The translations under genes were made by a program, and so were the position numbers. The notes beneath the pieces were generated by a model, which saw only the letters and a program-made list of their open reading frames with translations, had not been told where the DNA came from and ran no database searches. Positions 8,485 through 17,296 of a stretch of 21,381 bases of DNA are shown here, piece after piece (within the stretch, counting starts at the first letter, position 1; every line of letters begins with the position of its first letter). Where the stretch lies: positions 1 to 21,381 of the forward strand of contig JALSQD010000003.1 in assembly GCA_026985615.1 (NCBI GenBank), in the 5' to 3' direction. The stretch is from Thermaceae bacterium (GTDB taxonomy: Bacteria; Deinococcota; Deinococci; Deinococcales; Marinithermaceae).

Positions 8485-8729
8485 CGCTTGCGCGCCTCCT
8501 CGCGCTCGGCCTCGAGCAGCGCCTCCGCGCTTTCGAAGCGCCACCGGGGCTCGTGGCCAGGAAGCCGGGCGAGCACCTCTTCCAGCCGCCGCTTCTTGCG
8601 CGGCACAATGCGAATTACGCCTTCCTCGACCTCAACCCAGAGCTCGTCCCCGGGCTCGAGCCCGAGCGCGTCGCGCACCGGCTTGGGAAGCACGACCTGC
8701 CCTTTGCTGGAAAGGCGGGTGATGGGCAT
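8472..8729 (-). CDS. vapB: AbrB/SpoVT-type antitoxin (VapB-like)
   Basis: 85-residue protein with an N-terminal swapped-hairpin DNA-binding domain: TRLSSKGQVVLPKPVRDALG (4-23), then GDELWVEVEEGVIRIVP (27-43), the standard AbrB/MazE fold. The C-terminal half (about 46-85) is charged and helical, EEVLARLP through ALLEAEREEARKR, and is the likely toxin-binding tail. It precedes and overlaps vapC. The ATG has no Shine-Dalgarno; an extended -10 box and a 17-bp palindrome lie directly upstream, consistent with autorepression by the antitoxin or the TA complex. Function as an antitoxin is inferred from the domain pair and gene order. Confidence 0.9.
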   Translation of the reverse strand: MPITRLSSKGQVVLPKPVRDALGLEPGDELWVEVEEGVIRIVPRKKRRLEEVLARLPGHEPRWRFESAEALLEAEREEARKRWGR

Positions 8730-8735
8730 GGTTGT

Positions 8736-8753
8736 ATCTTACCATGTGTAAGA
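8736..8753 (-). promoter_or_regulatory. vapBC promoter with overlapping operator palindrome
   Basis: On the minus strand TAAGAT (8736-8741) is preceded by TGG, giving an extended -10, and ends six bases before the vapB ATG, so the mRNA is probably leaderless. An inverted repeat with 6-bp arms TCTTAC/GTAAGA around a 5-bp centre (8737-8753) covers the -10, the expected place for an autoregulatory operator. Confidence 0.55.
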
Positions 8754-8821
8754 CGATCCGTGCTCGGACCTTGTGTTCTCCTTCCCGAGCCTCCCGCATC
8801 TTTGCACCCGAACCGCAGCGT

Positions 8822-8845
8822 TAGACTGAAAAGGGGCAACGCCCC
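8822..8845 (+). promoter_or_regulatory. cinA leader: possible -10 box and a hairpin upstream of the start
   Basis: TAGACT (8822-8827) is a 4/6 -10 match with no convincing -35. Ten bases before the cinA ATG lies a hairpin with 5-bp GC arms GGGGC/GCCCC and loop AAC (8833-8845). The only SD-like string, AAGGGG (8831-8836), falls inside it and is too far from the ATG to act normally. Confidence 0.3.
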
Positions 8846-8854
8846 AGAACGACG

Positions 8855-10051
8855 ATGGGAACCGCCGAGATCGTCGGCGTCGGCAGCGAGCTGATTCGCG
8901 GCGAGACGCTCGACACCAACACCGCCGAAGTCGCCCGCAGCCTGCGCCTCTACGCGCTCGAGGTCTGGCGCACCCTGCGCGTAGCCGACGACGTAGAGCG
9001 GCTAGCGCAGACCGCGCGCGAGCTGTGGCCGGGCGCGCGCCTGCTCGTTTTCCTGGGCGGGCTCGGACCCACCCCCGACGACGTGACCACCGAGGCCGTC
9101 GCTCGCGGGCTGGGGCTCGAGCTTGCCGAAGACCCCGCCATGCTCGCCGAGATCGCCCGGCGCTTCGAGCGGATGGGGCGGCGCATGACCGACCGCAACC
9201 GCAAGCAGGCCCAAAAGCCCAAAGCGGCCCGCTGGCTGGAAAACCCGCGTGGCACCGCCCCGGGCTGGTGGCTGCGCTCCGGCGGGCGCGACCTGGTGGT
9301 CCTGCCGGGTCCGCCGGCCGAGTGGCGGCCGATGTGGGCCGAGCTGCTGCCCCGGCTGGGCCTGCCCGAAAGCGGCCGCGTGCGGCGCCAGGTCAAGACC
9401 TTCGGCCTGGGCGAGTCGCAGATCATGGAACGCCTGGTCGAGGTGTGGGACCGGGGTGTGACCAGCGGGATCTACGCACACCCCGACGGCGTCTACCTGA
9501 GCGCCGAGGGCGACCCTGCGGCCGTGGAGGCCTGGATTCGCGAGGTGGCGCGCCGGCTCGGCGAGTACGTGTGGGGCTACGACGACGACGCCCTGCCAGG
9601 GTTAATCCTCTCGTGGCTGCGCGACCAGGGAGCCACGCTCGCCACCATGGAGTCGCTCACCGGCGGGCTCGTGGCCGAGCTCGTCACCGGTGTGCCCGGG
9701 GCGAGCCAGAGTTTCGCGGGGGGCATGGTATCCTATTCTATGGGCGCTAAGGCCCGTTTTGGCGTGCCAACCGACACCCTCACGGCCCACGGGGCCGTTT
9801 CCGCCGAAACCGCCTCGGCCATGGCCGAGGCTGCCCGGCGCGAACTCGATACGACCTACGGCCTGGCCACCACCGGCGTGGCCGGCCCCGACGAACTGGA
9901 AGGACATCCCGTCGGCACCGTCTACGTCGGCCTGGCCGGACCGAACGGCACCCAAACGAGGCGCTTTCGCTTTCCGCCGCTGGGGCGCGGAGCCATCCGC
10001 CAGCGCGCCGCCTACGCGGCGCTGGCGACGTTTTGGAGCCACCGCCGATGA
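8855..10051 (+). CDS. cinA: CinA family protein (MoCF-like domain plus nicotinamide-nucleotide amidase-type C-terminal domain)
   Basis: 398-residue CinA. The N-terminal molybdopterin-binding-like domain (about 1-170) carries VGSELIRGE (9-17), DTN (20-22) and GGLGPTPDD (68-76), the ADP-ribose pyrophosphatase-type site. The C-terminal PncC domain (about 245-395) carries MESLTGG (265-271), VPGAS (280-284), YSMGAK (294-299), HGAVS (312-316) and TTGVAGPD (339-346). In PncC proteins this domain deamidates nicotinamide mononucleotide for NAD recycling. The usual AESCTGG has Leu in place of Cys268. Many competent bacteria keep cinA beside recA, as here, and the pilus motors lie in the same window. 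The stop overlaps the thpR start (ATGA). Confidence 0.96.
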   Translation: MGTAEIVGVGSELIRGETLDTNTAEVARSLRLYALEVWRTLRVADDVERLAQTARELWPGARLLVFLGGLGPTPDDVTTEAVARGLGLELAEDPAMLAEIARRFERMGRRMTDRNRKQAQKPKAARWLENPRGTAPGWWLRSGGRDLVVLPGPPAEWRPMWAELLPRLGLPESGRVRRQVKTFGLGESQIMERLVEVWDRGVTSGIYAHPDGVYLSAEGDPAAVEAWIREVARRLGEYVWGYDDDALPGLILSWLRDQGATLATMESLTGGLVAELVTGVPGASQSFAGGMVSYSMGAKARFGVPTDTLTAHGAVSAETASAMAEAARRELDTTYGLATTGVAGPDELEGHPVGTVYVGLAGPNGTQTRRFRFPPLGRGAIRQRAAYAALATFWSHRR

Positions 10052-10566
10052 GACTCTTCTACGCGATCTTTCCACCCCGCGACGTCCAGCAAAAACTGGC
10101 CGAGGCGCAGACCTCGCTCCGCGGCCAGTGGAAACCGGTGCGCGCCGATCAGATCCACCTCACCCTGGGCTTCTTGGGTGAGGTGCCCCAACGCGACCTG
10201 GCGCGGGTACGCGCCGCGGCGCGCGACGCGGCGCGCGCGAGCGGCCCCTTCACCGCGCGGGTGCGGGGGACGGGCTTCTTCCCCAACGAAGGGCGGCCGC
10301 GCGTCTGGTTCGCCCGCGCCGAGGGCGACGGCTTCGAGCCCCTGGCGCTGGCGCTGCGCGAGGCCCTGCCGGAATACCTGGACGACGGGCGGCCCTTCAA
10401 GGCCCACCTGACCCTGGCGCGCCGCAAAGGGCCCGCCCCGCGCGTGCCGCCGGTGGTCTTCGACCTCGAATTTCCCGTGGGGCAGTTCGCGCTGGTCGAG
10501 AGCCGGCTGACGCCGAAGGGCCCCATTTATACGGTTTTGGACACCTTTCCCCTCAAAGGAGCGTGA
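10048..10566 (+). CDS. thpR: RNA 2',3'-cyclic phosphodiesterase (LigT/ThpR, 2H family)
   Basis: 172-residue 2H phosphoesterase that hydrolyses RNA 2',3'-cyclic phosphate ends and can join some tRNA halves with 2'-5' bonds in vitro. The two catalytic HxTx motifs are intact: HLTL at 37-40 and HLTL at 120-123, placed symmetrically in the bilobed fold. An upstream in-frame ATG adds five residues, but MRLFYAIFPP is the family start and its ATG overlaps the cinA stop as ATGA. The gene sits between cinA and recA, as in Thermus genomes, and ends within the recA Shine-Dalgarno region, so translation of the operon is closely coupled. Confidence 0.94.
   Translation: MRLFYAIFPPRDVQQKLAEAQTSLRGQWKPVRADQIHLTLGFLGEVPQRDLARVRAAARDAARASGPFTARVRGTGFFPNEGRPRVWFARAEGDGFEPLALALREALPEYLDDGRPFKAHLTLARRKGPAPRVPPVVFDLEFPVGQFALVESRLTPKGPIYTVLDTFPLKGA
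10556..10561 (+). promoter_or_regulatory. recA ribosome binding site that decides the start
   Basis: AAGGAG ends ten bases before the ATG at 10572 and only one base before an in-frame GTG at 10563. The spacing favours the ATG, giving a 339-residue RecA beginning MEPNDRQKAL. The site lies in the last codons of thpR. Confidence 0.6.
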
Positions 10567-10571
10567 ACCCC

Positions 10572-11591
<1,020 letters not shown>

Positions 11592-11602
11592 GAGGAGCGA
11601 CC

Positions 11603-13357
11603 GTGGAAACCCTCATCATCGTTGTCATCACCGCCCTGGTCGCCACCGGCGCCGCGCTGTTCGTGAGCCGCCGCAGCAGCAGCAGCGGCCCCTCGAGCGC
11701 CCCCCTGCTCGAGGAGATCGAGCGCCTGCACCAGACCGCCGAGGAAGAGCGCAAGCGCCTCGAGGAAGAGCGTCGGCGCCAGGTCGAGGAGACCCAGCGC
11801 GAGATCGAGCAGATGCGCGCCGCCGCCCGCGAGGAGGCCGCCCGCATAAGCGAGCAGGCCCGCCGCGAGCTGGAAGAGGCGCGGGCCGAGGCGCGACAGC
11901 TGCGCGAGCGCGCCGAGGCCGAGGCTGACCGCCTGCGCGCCAAGCTCGAGGCCGAGATGAAGAGCCGGCTGGCCGAGGAGCGCCAGCGGCTCGAGGCCGA
12001 CCTGGCCCGCGAGCGCGAGCGCATCGAGCGCGACCTCGAGGCCATCCGCCGCGAGCGCGAGGAGCTGAAGCGCCAGGACGAGCGCCTGGCCCGCCGCGGC
12101 GAGCAGCTCGACGCCCGCGCCGCCCGCCTCGACGAGCAGGAAAAGAAGCTGGTGGCCGAGGAGCGCCGCCTGGCCCAGCTGGCCGAGGAGCTCGACAAGC
12201 GCGCCCGCGAGATCGACCTCAAGCTCGAGGAGATCGCCGGCCTGACCCGCGAGGAGGCCCGCAAGCTGCTCCTGGCCCGGCTCGACGAGGAGCTGGAGGA
12301 GGAAAAGGCCATCCACGTCAAGGCGGCCATGGAGCGGGCCCGCATAGAGGCCAAGAAACAGGCCGCCCACCTGATCGCCCAGGCGGTCCAGCGCCAGGCC
12401 TCGGAGACGGCCGCGCAGCTGGCGGTAAGCGTGGTACCCATCCCCTCCGACGCCATGAAGGGCCGCATCATCGGCCGCGAAGGGCGCAACATCCGCACCT
12501 TCGAGTCGTTGACCGGGGTGGACCTGATCATCGACGACACCCCCGAAGCGGTCATCCTCAGCTCCTTCAACCCGGTGCGCCGCGAGATCGCCAAGATGGC
12601 GCTCGAGCAGCTGGTCACCGACGGCCGCATCCACCCCAGCCGGATCGAGGAGGTGGTAGAGAAGGCCAAGGAGGAGATGAAGCACTACCTCTACGAGCGC
12701 GGCGAGGAGGCGGCGCTCGAGGCCGGCGTGGTGGGGCTCAAGCCCGGTCTGGTCCAGCTCCTCGGCCGGCTGCACTTCCGCAGCAGCTACGGCCAGAACG
12801 TGCTCAAGCACTCCATCCAGGTGGCCCACCTGGCCGGCATCCTGGCCGCTGAGCTGGGGCTCGACGTCAACCTGGCGCGCCGTGCGGGGCTGATGCACGA
12901 CATCGGCAAGAGCGTGGACCGCGAGATCGAGGGCACCCACGTGGACATCGGCATCGCCCTAGCCAAGCGCTTCGGTGAGCCGCCCGAGGTGCTCGACGCC
13001 ATCGCCCACCACCACGACCCCGAGAACGCCGAGACCACCTACGCCGTGCTGGTGGCCGCCGCCGATGCCATTAGCGCCGCCCGCCCGGGCGCCCGCCGCG
13101 AGAGCATGGAGGACTACATCAAGCGGCTGGAACAGCTGGAGCAGATCGCCACCAGCTTCCCCGGCGTGGAGCAGGCCTTCGCAGTCCAGGCCGGCCGCGA
13201 GGTGCGCGTGCTGGTCAAGCCCGGCAAGGTGAACGACGCGGGGGCCACCCTGCTGGCCCGCGAGATCGCCCAGCGTATCGAGCGCGACATGGACTACCCG
13301 GGGCAGGTGCAGGTGACCGTGGTGCGCGAAACCCGGGCGGTGGACTACGCGAAGTAG
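11603..13357 (+). CDS. rny: Ribonuclease Y
   Basis: Membrane-anchored endoribonuclease that starts mRNA decay. The 584-residue protein has the full RNase Y layout: an N-terminal transmembrane helix (about 3-22, IIVVITALVATGAALFV), a long Glu/Arg/Ala-rich coiled coil (about 35-235), a KH domain with GRIIGREGRNIR (near 288-300), and an HD domain with MHDIGK (431-436; His432, Asp433 as metal ligands) and AHHHD further on. The start is a GTG preceded by GGAGGAG that overlaps the recA stop, with a gap of 11 bases, so it belongs to the recA operon. The coiled-coil segment has extreme codon bias and repeats, which creates long antisense open frames. A perfect palindrome follows 18 bases after the stop. 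Confidence 0.98.
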   Translation: METLIIVVITALVATGAALFVSRRSSSSGPSSAPLLEEIERLHQTAEEERKRLEEERRRQVEETQREIEQMRAAAREEAARISEQARRELEEARAEARQLRERAEAEADRLRAKLEAEMKSRLAEERQRLEADLARERERIERDLEAIRREREELKRQDERLARRGEQLDARAARLDEQEKKLVAEERRLAQLAEELDKRAREIDLKLEEIAGLTREEARKLLLARLDEELEEEKAIHVKAAMERARIEAKKQAAHLIAQAVQRQASETAAQLAVSVVPIPSDAMKGRIIGREGRNIRTFESLTGVDLIIDDTPEAVILSSFNPVRREIAKMALEQLVTDGRIHPSRIEEVVEKAKEEMKHYLYERGEEAALEAGVVGLKPGLVQLLGRLHFRSSYGQNVLKHSIQVAHLAGILAAELGLDVNLARRAGLMHDIGKSVDREIEGTHVDIGIALAKRFGEPPEVLDAIAHHHDPENAETTYAVLVAAADAISAARPGARRESMEDYIKRLEQLEQIATSFPGVEQAFAVQAGREVRVLVKPGKVNDAGATLLAREIAQRIERDMDYPGQVQVTVVRETRAVDYAK

Positions 13358-13375
13358 GCCTCCGGCGCTTCACCG

Positions 13376-13403
13376 CAACACCGGCCCCGCGGGGCCGGTG
13401 TTG
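13376..13403 (+). terminator. Perfect 28-nt palindrome, probable terminator of the recA-rny operon
   Basis: The sequence is its own reverse complement: arms CAACACCGGCCCC and its complement around a central GC. A stem of about 12 bp with a minimal loop forms just downstream of rny. The tail (TCCTATG) has few T residues, so termination would be less standard than in E. coli; a dimer-binding or processing role is the alternative. Confidence 0.65.
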
Positions 13404-13638
13404 TCCTATGAAAACGCCAGCCCGGGTATTTCGCGGCCGCCCGCACCCGCGGGAAGCGACTGCAACACACTTCTCGTGGCGCTCATACCTCACCCGATAC
13501 CGGTGTCTTTGTAACGCTCCGTCTGCAGCCTCCTGGGTTCGGCACCCACCGCGCGGTTGGCGACGGTTTTTGTAGGCGGTATGGGACTAGGAGCCCAACC
13601 TGTCGCCGTAGGCTTCCTGGCCCTCAGCCAAAATGGAA
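13404..13638. other. Non-coding gap between rny and the LytS-type kinase
   Basis: About 235 bases without a supportable gene. It holds CGGTT twice with a 10-bp period (13554-13558, 13564-13568), an imperfect 12-bp palindrome GATACCGGTGTC near 13497, and weak promoter-like boxes (TTGGCG 13557-13562, 17 bp, TATGGG). None is convincing alone. No tRNA or clear small RNA was seen. Confidence 0.4.
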
Positions 13639-13644
13639 TACAAT
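13639..13644 (+). promoter_or_regulatory. Candidate leaderless -10 box of the LytS-type kinase
   Basis: TACAAT matches consensus at 5 of 6 positions and ends seven bases before the ATG at 13652. There is no Shine-Dalgarno between them. No good -35 is visible at 16-18 bp. Confidence 0.5.
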
Positions 13645-13651
13645 AACGCTA

Positions 13652-15097
13652 ATGTCGCGCGGAAAGGCCCTTCCCCGCTCCGTGCCCGCAGCGCTGCGGC
13701 GCGGGTGGGCGTTCGCGGTCGGCCCCACCGGAACGGCCTTGATGCTGACGGGAAGCGCGCTGCTCGCCTACGCCTGGGTTCGTTGGCTACGGCGCTTTTT
13801 CGACTACTCGCCCTGGCTGATCGCCGAAATTTGGCCGCCCGGATTCGACGCCTACGCCCTGGGTCTAGCGGTGCAGGAGTGGCTGGTGCCGGTGGCGCTG
13901 GTGGGCCTGTTGACCGCCTGGTCAGTTTTCCGGCAGGTTTCGCTGGGCCACGGTCAAGGTCGAGACCGGCTCGGCGTTTGGCTGGCGCTGGCGCTGGCGC
14001 AACTGGCCTATTTCGGCTACCTGTTTGTGCTCGAGCGCCGCGACGTGGGGCACATCACCTACGGCGAGCTGCTGGTAATCTTCACCGGCTTCCTGCTGGG
14101 GCCGTCCGCTGGCCTGGCGTTCGGTCTGCTGACCGCTTTGGCGGCCGCCGGCCTCAACCTGGTAAGTTATCCGCCCGAGTCCTTCGCTCTTGACGACGTC
14201 TGGCGCTGGTACTTTCTTTACAACACTTACACGGCGGCACTCGTCTGGCTGGGGCCGACCGCCGGCTGGCTGGGCCGCTGGGCCGGCGGACGCAGGCAAC
14301 TGGCGACCTGGGCGTTTGGGGGTGGCGCCCTGGTGGCCCTGGCGCGCGTTTTAATGCTTTACGGCGAGGGCGACCCGGGCGACGGGGTGGGTCTGATCGC
14401 CCCTCTGGCCCTGGCTGCGGCGGCGCTTCTGGGCGGACTGGGCCTGTTCTTGCGTAGCCTGCGGTTGCATGAGGTCGAACGTCGCGCCCGCGAGGGCGAA
14501 CTGGCGCGCGCGCGGGCCGAACTCTCGGCGCTGCGGGCGCAGATTAACCCCCACTTCCTCTTCAACGCCCTCAATACGATCCGCTACTTCGTCCGCACCG
14601 ACCCCGAAGAGGCCCGGCAGCTGCTGCTCCGGCTATCCGAGGTCTTCCAGCGGGTGCTGCACTCGGGCGAGTTCGTCTCGCTGGCCGACGAGATCGCCTA
14701 CGCCGAAGCCTACCTGGCGCTCGAGCAAGCCCGCATGGGCGAGCGGCTGCGGGTCGAGTGGATCCGTCCCGAGGGCGATCTTCTGGAGGTGCGGGTTCCG
14801 GCGCTGGTGCTTGAGCCCCTGGTAGAAAACGCTGTGGTCCACGGCCTGGCAACTAAACCCGAGGGCGGGACGCTGCGCGTGGTGGTGGAGCGCTGGGGCG
14901 GAGATCTGGTGATCCAGGTGCGCGACGACGGGGTGGGCTTCGATCCCCATAGCAAGAATGGCGGCATCGCCCTGGCCAACATAGACGAGCGGCTGCGGCT
15001 CCTCTACGGCGAGGGGCGTGGCCTGCTGATCGAGTCGGAACCAGGACGCGGCACCCGCATCGAGCTGCGTCTCCCGCTGGCGGAGGGCGCGGCGTGA
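13652..15097 (+). CDS. LytS/YehU-family membrane sensor histidine kinase
   Basis: 481-residue sensor kinase. Residues about 20-275 contain roughly six to eight hydrophobic segments (for example 24-45, 67-93, 106-126, a pair at 134-170, 186-203 and 244-272). The pair around GFLLGPSAGLAFGLL resembles the 5TMR_LYT sensor region. A short coiled coil leads to the His_kinase domain with INPHFLFNALN (298-308; phospho-acceptor His301 by family rule), and the HATPase domain has the N-box LVENAVVHG and the G1 motif DDGVGFDP. The family phosphorylates LytTR regulators, and one is encoded directly downstream with a 4-bp GTGA overlap. The ligand is unknown; LytS-like sensors respond to envelope state, pyruvate or other metabolites. 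No SD precedes the ATG, matching the leaderless promoter. Confidence 0.92.
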   Translation: MSRGKALPRSVPAALRRGWAFAVGPTGTALMLTGSALLAYAWVRWLRRFFDYSPWLIAEIWPPGFDAYALGLAVQEWLVPVALVGLLTAWSVFRQVSLGHGQGRDRLGVWLALALAQLAYFGYLFVLERRDVGHITYGELLVIFTGFLLGPSAGLAFGLLTALAAAGLNLVSYPPESFALDDVWRWYFLYNTYTAALVWLGPTAGWLGRWAGGRRQLATWAFGGGALVALARVLMLYGEGDPGDGVGLIAPLALAAAALLGGLGLFLRSLRLHEVERRAREGELARARAELSALRAQINPHFLFNALNTIRYFVRTDPEEARQLLLRLSEVFQRVLHSGEFVSLADEIAYAEAYLALEQARMGERLRVEWIRPEGDLLEVRVPALVLEPLVENAVVHGLATKPEGGTLRVVVERWGGDLVIQVRDDGVGFDPHSKNGGIALANIDERLRLLYGEGRGLLIESEPGRGTRIELRLPLAEGAA

Positions 15098-15810
15098 AGG
15101 TCCTGCTGGTCGACGACGAACGCCCCGCCCGTGCGGAGCTTCGCTGGGCGCTCGAGCAGGTGGAGCCCGACCTCCACGTGGGCGAGGCCGCCCACGCCGC
15201 CGAAGCGCTGCGTGAGTTGCGCACGGGCGACTACGACGCGGTCTTCCTCGACGTCCGCATGCCCGGCCTCTCGGGCCTCCAGCTCGCCGAGCTGCTGGCC
15301 GAGCTGCCCAAGCGCCCGATCGTGGTCTTCGTGACCGCCTACGCCGAGCACGCCGTGAGCGCCTTCGAGCTCGAGGCGGCCGACTACCTGGTCAAGCCGG
15401 TAGACGAGGCGCGCGTGGGCCGCACCGTGGCCCGGCTGCACCGACTGCTGGCGGAGGCGCAGCCGACCGCTCGCGCCGCGCGGCGGCTTTGGGTCGAGCT
15501 TGACAACGAAAACCTAAAGCCCCTCGACCTCGCGAATGTGGCCTGGTTCGAGGCGCGCGAGAAGCGGGTTTACGCCCACGCCCCGGGCGGGCCTTACCGC
15601 ACGGGGCAGACCCTCAAGGAACTGGAAAGCTGGCTCCCGTCCGCCTTCGTGCGTGTGCACAAGGGCACCATCGTGAACCTGGACCAGGTGGCCGAGGTGG
15701 TGCCCTGGTTTTCGGGGAACTACCGCATCCGGCTCAAGAGCGGCGAAACGGTCAGGATGTCTCGACGTTACGCGTCCAAGTTCTGGGAGCGCAGCGGTCG
15801 GCGTCTTTAA
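15094..15810 (+). CDS. LytTR-family response regulator
   Basis: 238-residue DNA-binding response regulator. The receiver domain (1-120) has acidic pair Asp7/Asp8, phospho-acceptor Asp53 in FLDVRMPG, Thr81 and Lys101 in the usual switch positions. A linker leads to a LytTR domain (about 133-235) with FVRVHKGTIVNLDQV and YRIRLKSGETVRMSRRY, the family core. It begins with GTG overlapping the kinase stop, eight bases after GGAGGG. Its cognate kinase is clearly the upstream gene. LytTR proteins bind pairs of short imperfect direct repeats; no convincing pair was found before the genes that follow. Likely targets are its own operon or the DUF1800/DUF1501 cassette 86 bases downstream, by position only. 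Confidence 0.94.
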   Translation: MKVLLVDDERPARAELRWALEQVEPDLHVGEAAHAAEALRELRTGDYDAVFLDVRMPGLSGLQLAELLAELPKRPIVVFVTAYAEHAVSAFELEAADYLVKPVDEARVGRTVARLHRLLAEAQPTARAARRLWVELDNENLKPLDLANVAWFEAREKRVYAHAPGGPYRTGQTLKELESWLPSAFVRVHKGTIVNLDQVAEVVPWFSGNYRIRLKSGETVRMSRRYASKFWERSGRRL

Positions 15811-15836
15811 CCGCCTATCGCGCCTCCGAGACCACT

Positions 15837-15853
15837 CGTCGGCTCGACCGACG
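15837..15853 (+). terminator. Short hairpin between the LytTR regulator and DUF1800 gene
   Basis: Arms CGTCGG/CCGACG enclose a 5-nt loop, followed by a G-run instead of T residues. This is a weak terminator at best, so read-through into the DUF1800 operon is plausible. A TAAGCT hexamer (15873-15878) upstream of the next start could be a -10 box but has no -35. Confidence 0.3.
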
Positions 15854-15896
15854 GGGGGCGCCGTTTGGCGTCTAAGCTCCGGGGGAAGGAGGCCCC

Positions 15897-17285
15897 GTGA
15901 GCTTGAGCCAAAACGAAACCCACCTACTGCTGCGAATAGGGTTCCTGCCATCGGGCTGGGCGGCCGAGCGGCTGCAGGCGCTGGGGGCGGAAGCCTTTGT
16001 GGAGGAGCAGCTCCAACCCGAACGCATCCCCGAAGACCCCGAGGTTGCGCGCAAGCTGGCACGGCTGAAATTGCTGGAGATGGAGCCGCGACTGCTCGCA
16101 CGCGCCTTCGACGGCGAGGGCCGCGCCTACGTCGAACTGCTTCGGCGCCACCTGTGGCGCAACGGGCAATCACGAAGGCGACTAGAGGCGCGCATGGCTG
16201 CGTTCTGGACCAACCATTTCTACGTACCCGCAGAGGCGGCCGGCCACCACCTGGCCGACTACCACCGCACGCTCGAGCGCCACGCCCTGGGCAGCTTTCG
16301 CGACCTGCTCTTCGCGGTGGCCCGGCACCCAGCCATGCTCACCTACCTAAACAACGACTCCAATGTGGCCGAGCACCCCAACGAAAACTATGCCCGTGAG
16401 CTACTCGAGCTTCATACCTTGGGGGTGGACGGTGGCTACACCGAACAGGACGTAAAAGAGGCCGCGCGTGCACTCACCGGCTGGACCACCCACCCCCGCG
16501 CCATAGGCGGGTTCTTCTTCAACCCCGACGCGCACGACAAAGGGAACAAAACCATCCTGGGCCACACCTTTCCCGCAGGACGGGGCATTGAAGACGGTCT
16601 GGCATTGCTCGACCTGCTGGCGCGCCACCCGGGCACTGCGCGCTTCGTGGCCACAAAGCTAGCCTTATGGTTCGTAAGTGACGCGCCACCGGAAGGCCTG
16701 GTGCGGCGGCTGGCCGAGGTCTTCTTGCGGGCGCGGGGCGAGCTCCGCCCGGTGTTGCGCGCGCTCTTTTCCGCGCCCGAGTTCTACGCCGCGCGCGGTC
16801 AGCGGCTGCGCAGCCCGATTGAGTTCTTGGCCGCAGCCACCGAGGTCACCGGCGTGGCCTTCTTAGACGACTGGATCCTCCTCGACGCCTTGAATCGGCT
16901 GGAGCAGCCCTTTCTGGGCTGGAAGACCCCTGACGGCTACCCCACCCGCGCGAGGGCCTGGAGTAGTACCTCGGGGCTGCTGGCGCGCTGGCAGGTGGCG
17001 CTCGAACTGGCCCAGGAGGCCGACGGCGACCCGGAAGGCGGCTGGGGGTTGCTGGCGCATCTGGAAAACCGGGATCCCGCCGCCCGGACCGTCGGCGAAT
17101 GGGTAGATAAGGCCACCCGCCAGGTCTGGGGCCGCGAGCCCTCAGGCGCACAGCTGGCCGCGCTCGTGGACTATACCTCCGACGGCCAGGGAGCGGGGCG
17201 TCCACTCACCCCCACGCTGGCCGGGCGCAAGCGCGGTGGGCTCTACGCCCTGTTGCTCGCCGCGCCCGAGTTCCAGTGGACCTGA
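15897..17285 (+). CDS. DUF1800 family protein
   Basis: 462-residue protein of unknown biochemical function, recognised by the family hallmark NENYARELLELHTLG (162-176) followed by GGYTEQDVKEAARALTGW (179-196). It also has FWTNHFYV (103-110), a HPAMLTYLNND stretch (144-154) and a C-terminal helical half. Homologues are nearly always encoded next to a DUF1501 gene, as here. No signal peptide or membrane segment is visible at the N-terminus (MSLSQNETHLLLRIGF), which conflicts with the exported partner. The start is GTG at 15897, four bases after AAGGAGG; a TTG two codons later (15903) has better spacing and cannot be excluded. Its stop is followed within 11 bases by the DUF1501 start, so the pair is one transcription unit. 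Confidence 0.93.
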   Translation: MSLSQNETHLLLRIGFLPSGWAAERLQALGAEAFVEEQLQPERIPEDPEVARKLARLKLLEMEPRLLARAFDGEGRAYVELLRRHLWRNGQSRRRLEARMAAFWTNHFYVPAEAAGHHLADYHRTLERHALGSFRDLLFAVARHPAMLTYLNNDSNVAEHPNENYARELLELHTLGVDGGYTEQDVKEAARALTGWTTHPRAIGGFFFNPDAHDKGNKTILGHTFPAGRGIEDGLALLDLLARHPGTARFVATKLALWFVSDAPPEGLVRRLAEVFLRARGELRPVLRALFSAPEFYAARGQRLRSPIEFLAAATEVTGVAFLDDWILLDALNRLEQPFLGWKTPDGYPTRARAWSSTSGLLARWQVALELAQEADGDPEGGWGLLAHLENRDPAARTVGEWVDKATRQVWGREPSGAQLAALVDYTSDGQGAGRPLTPTLAGRKRGGLYALLLAAPEFQWT

Positions 17286-17296
17286 AAGGAGGCGGC

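Noticed and set aside
13215..13493. 92-codon minus-strand frame across the end of rny and the following palindrome
   Set aside because: Mostly antisense to rny, Arg/Pro/Gly-rich, and crosses the probable terminator; no SD.
13554..13580. CGGTT repeated at a 10-bp period as a LytTR binding site
   Set aside because: LytTR sites are usually about 9-bp imperfect repeats roughly two helical turns apart; this match is too short and spaced differently.
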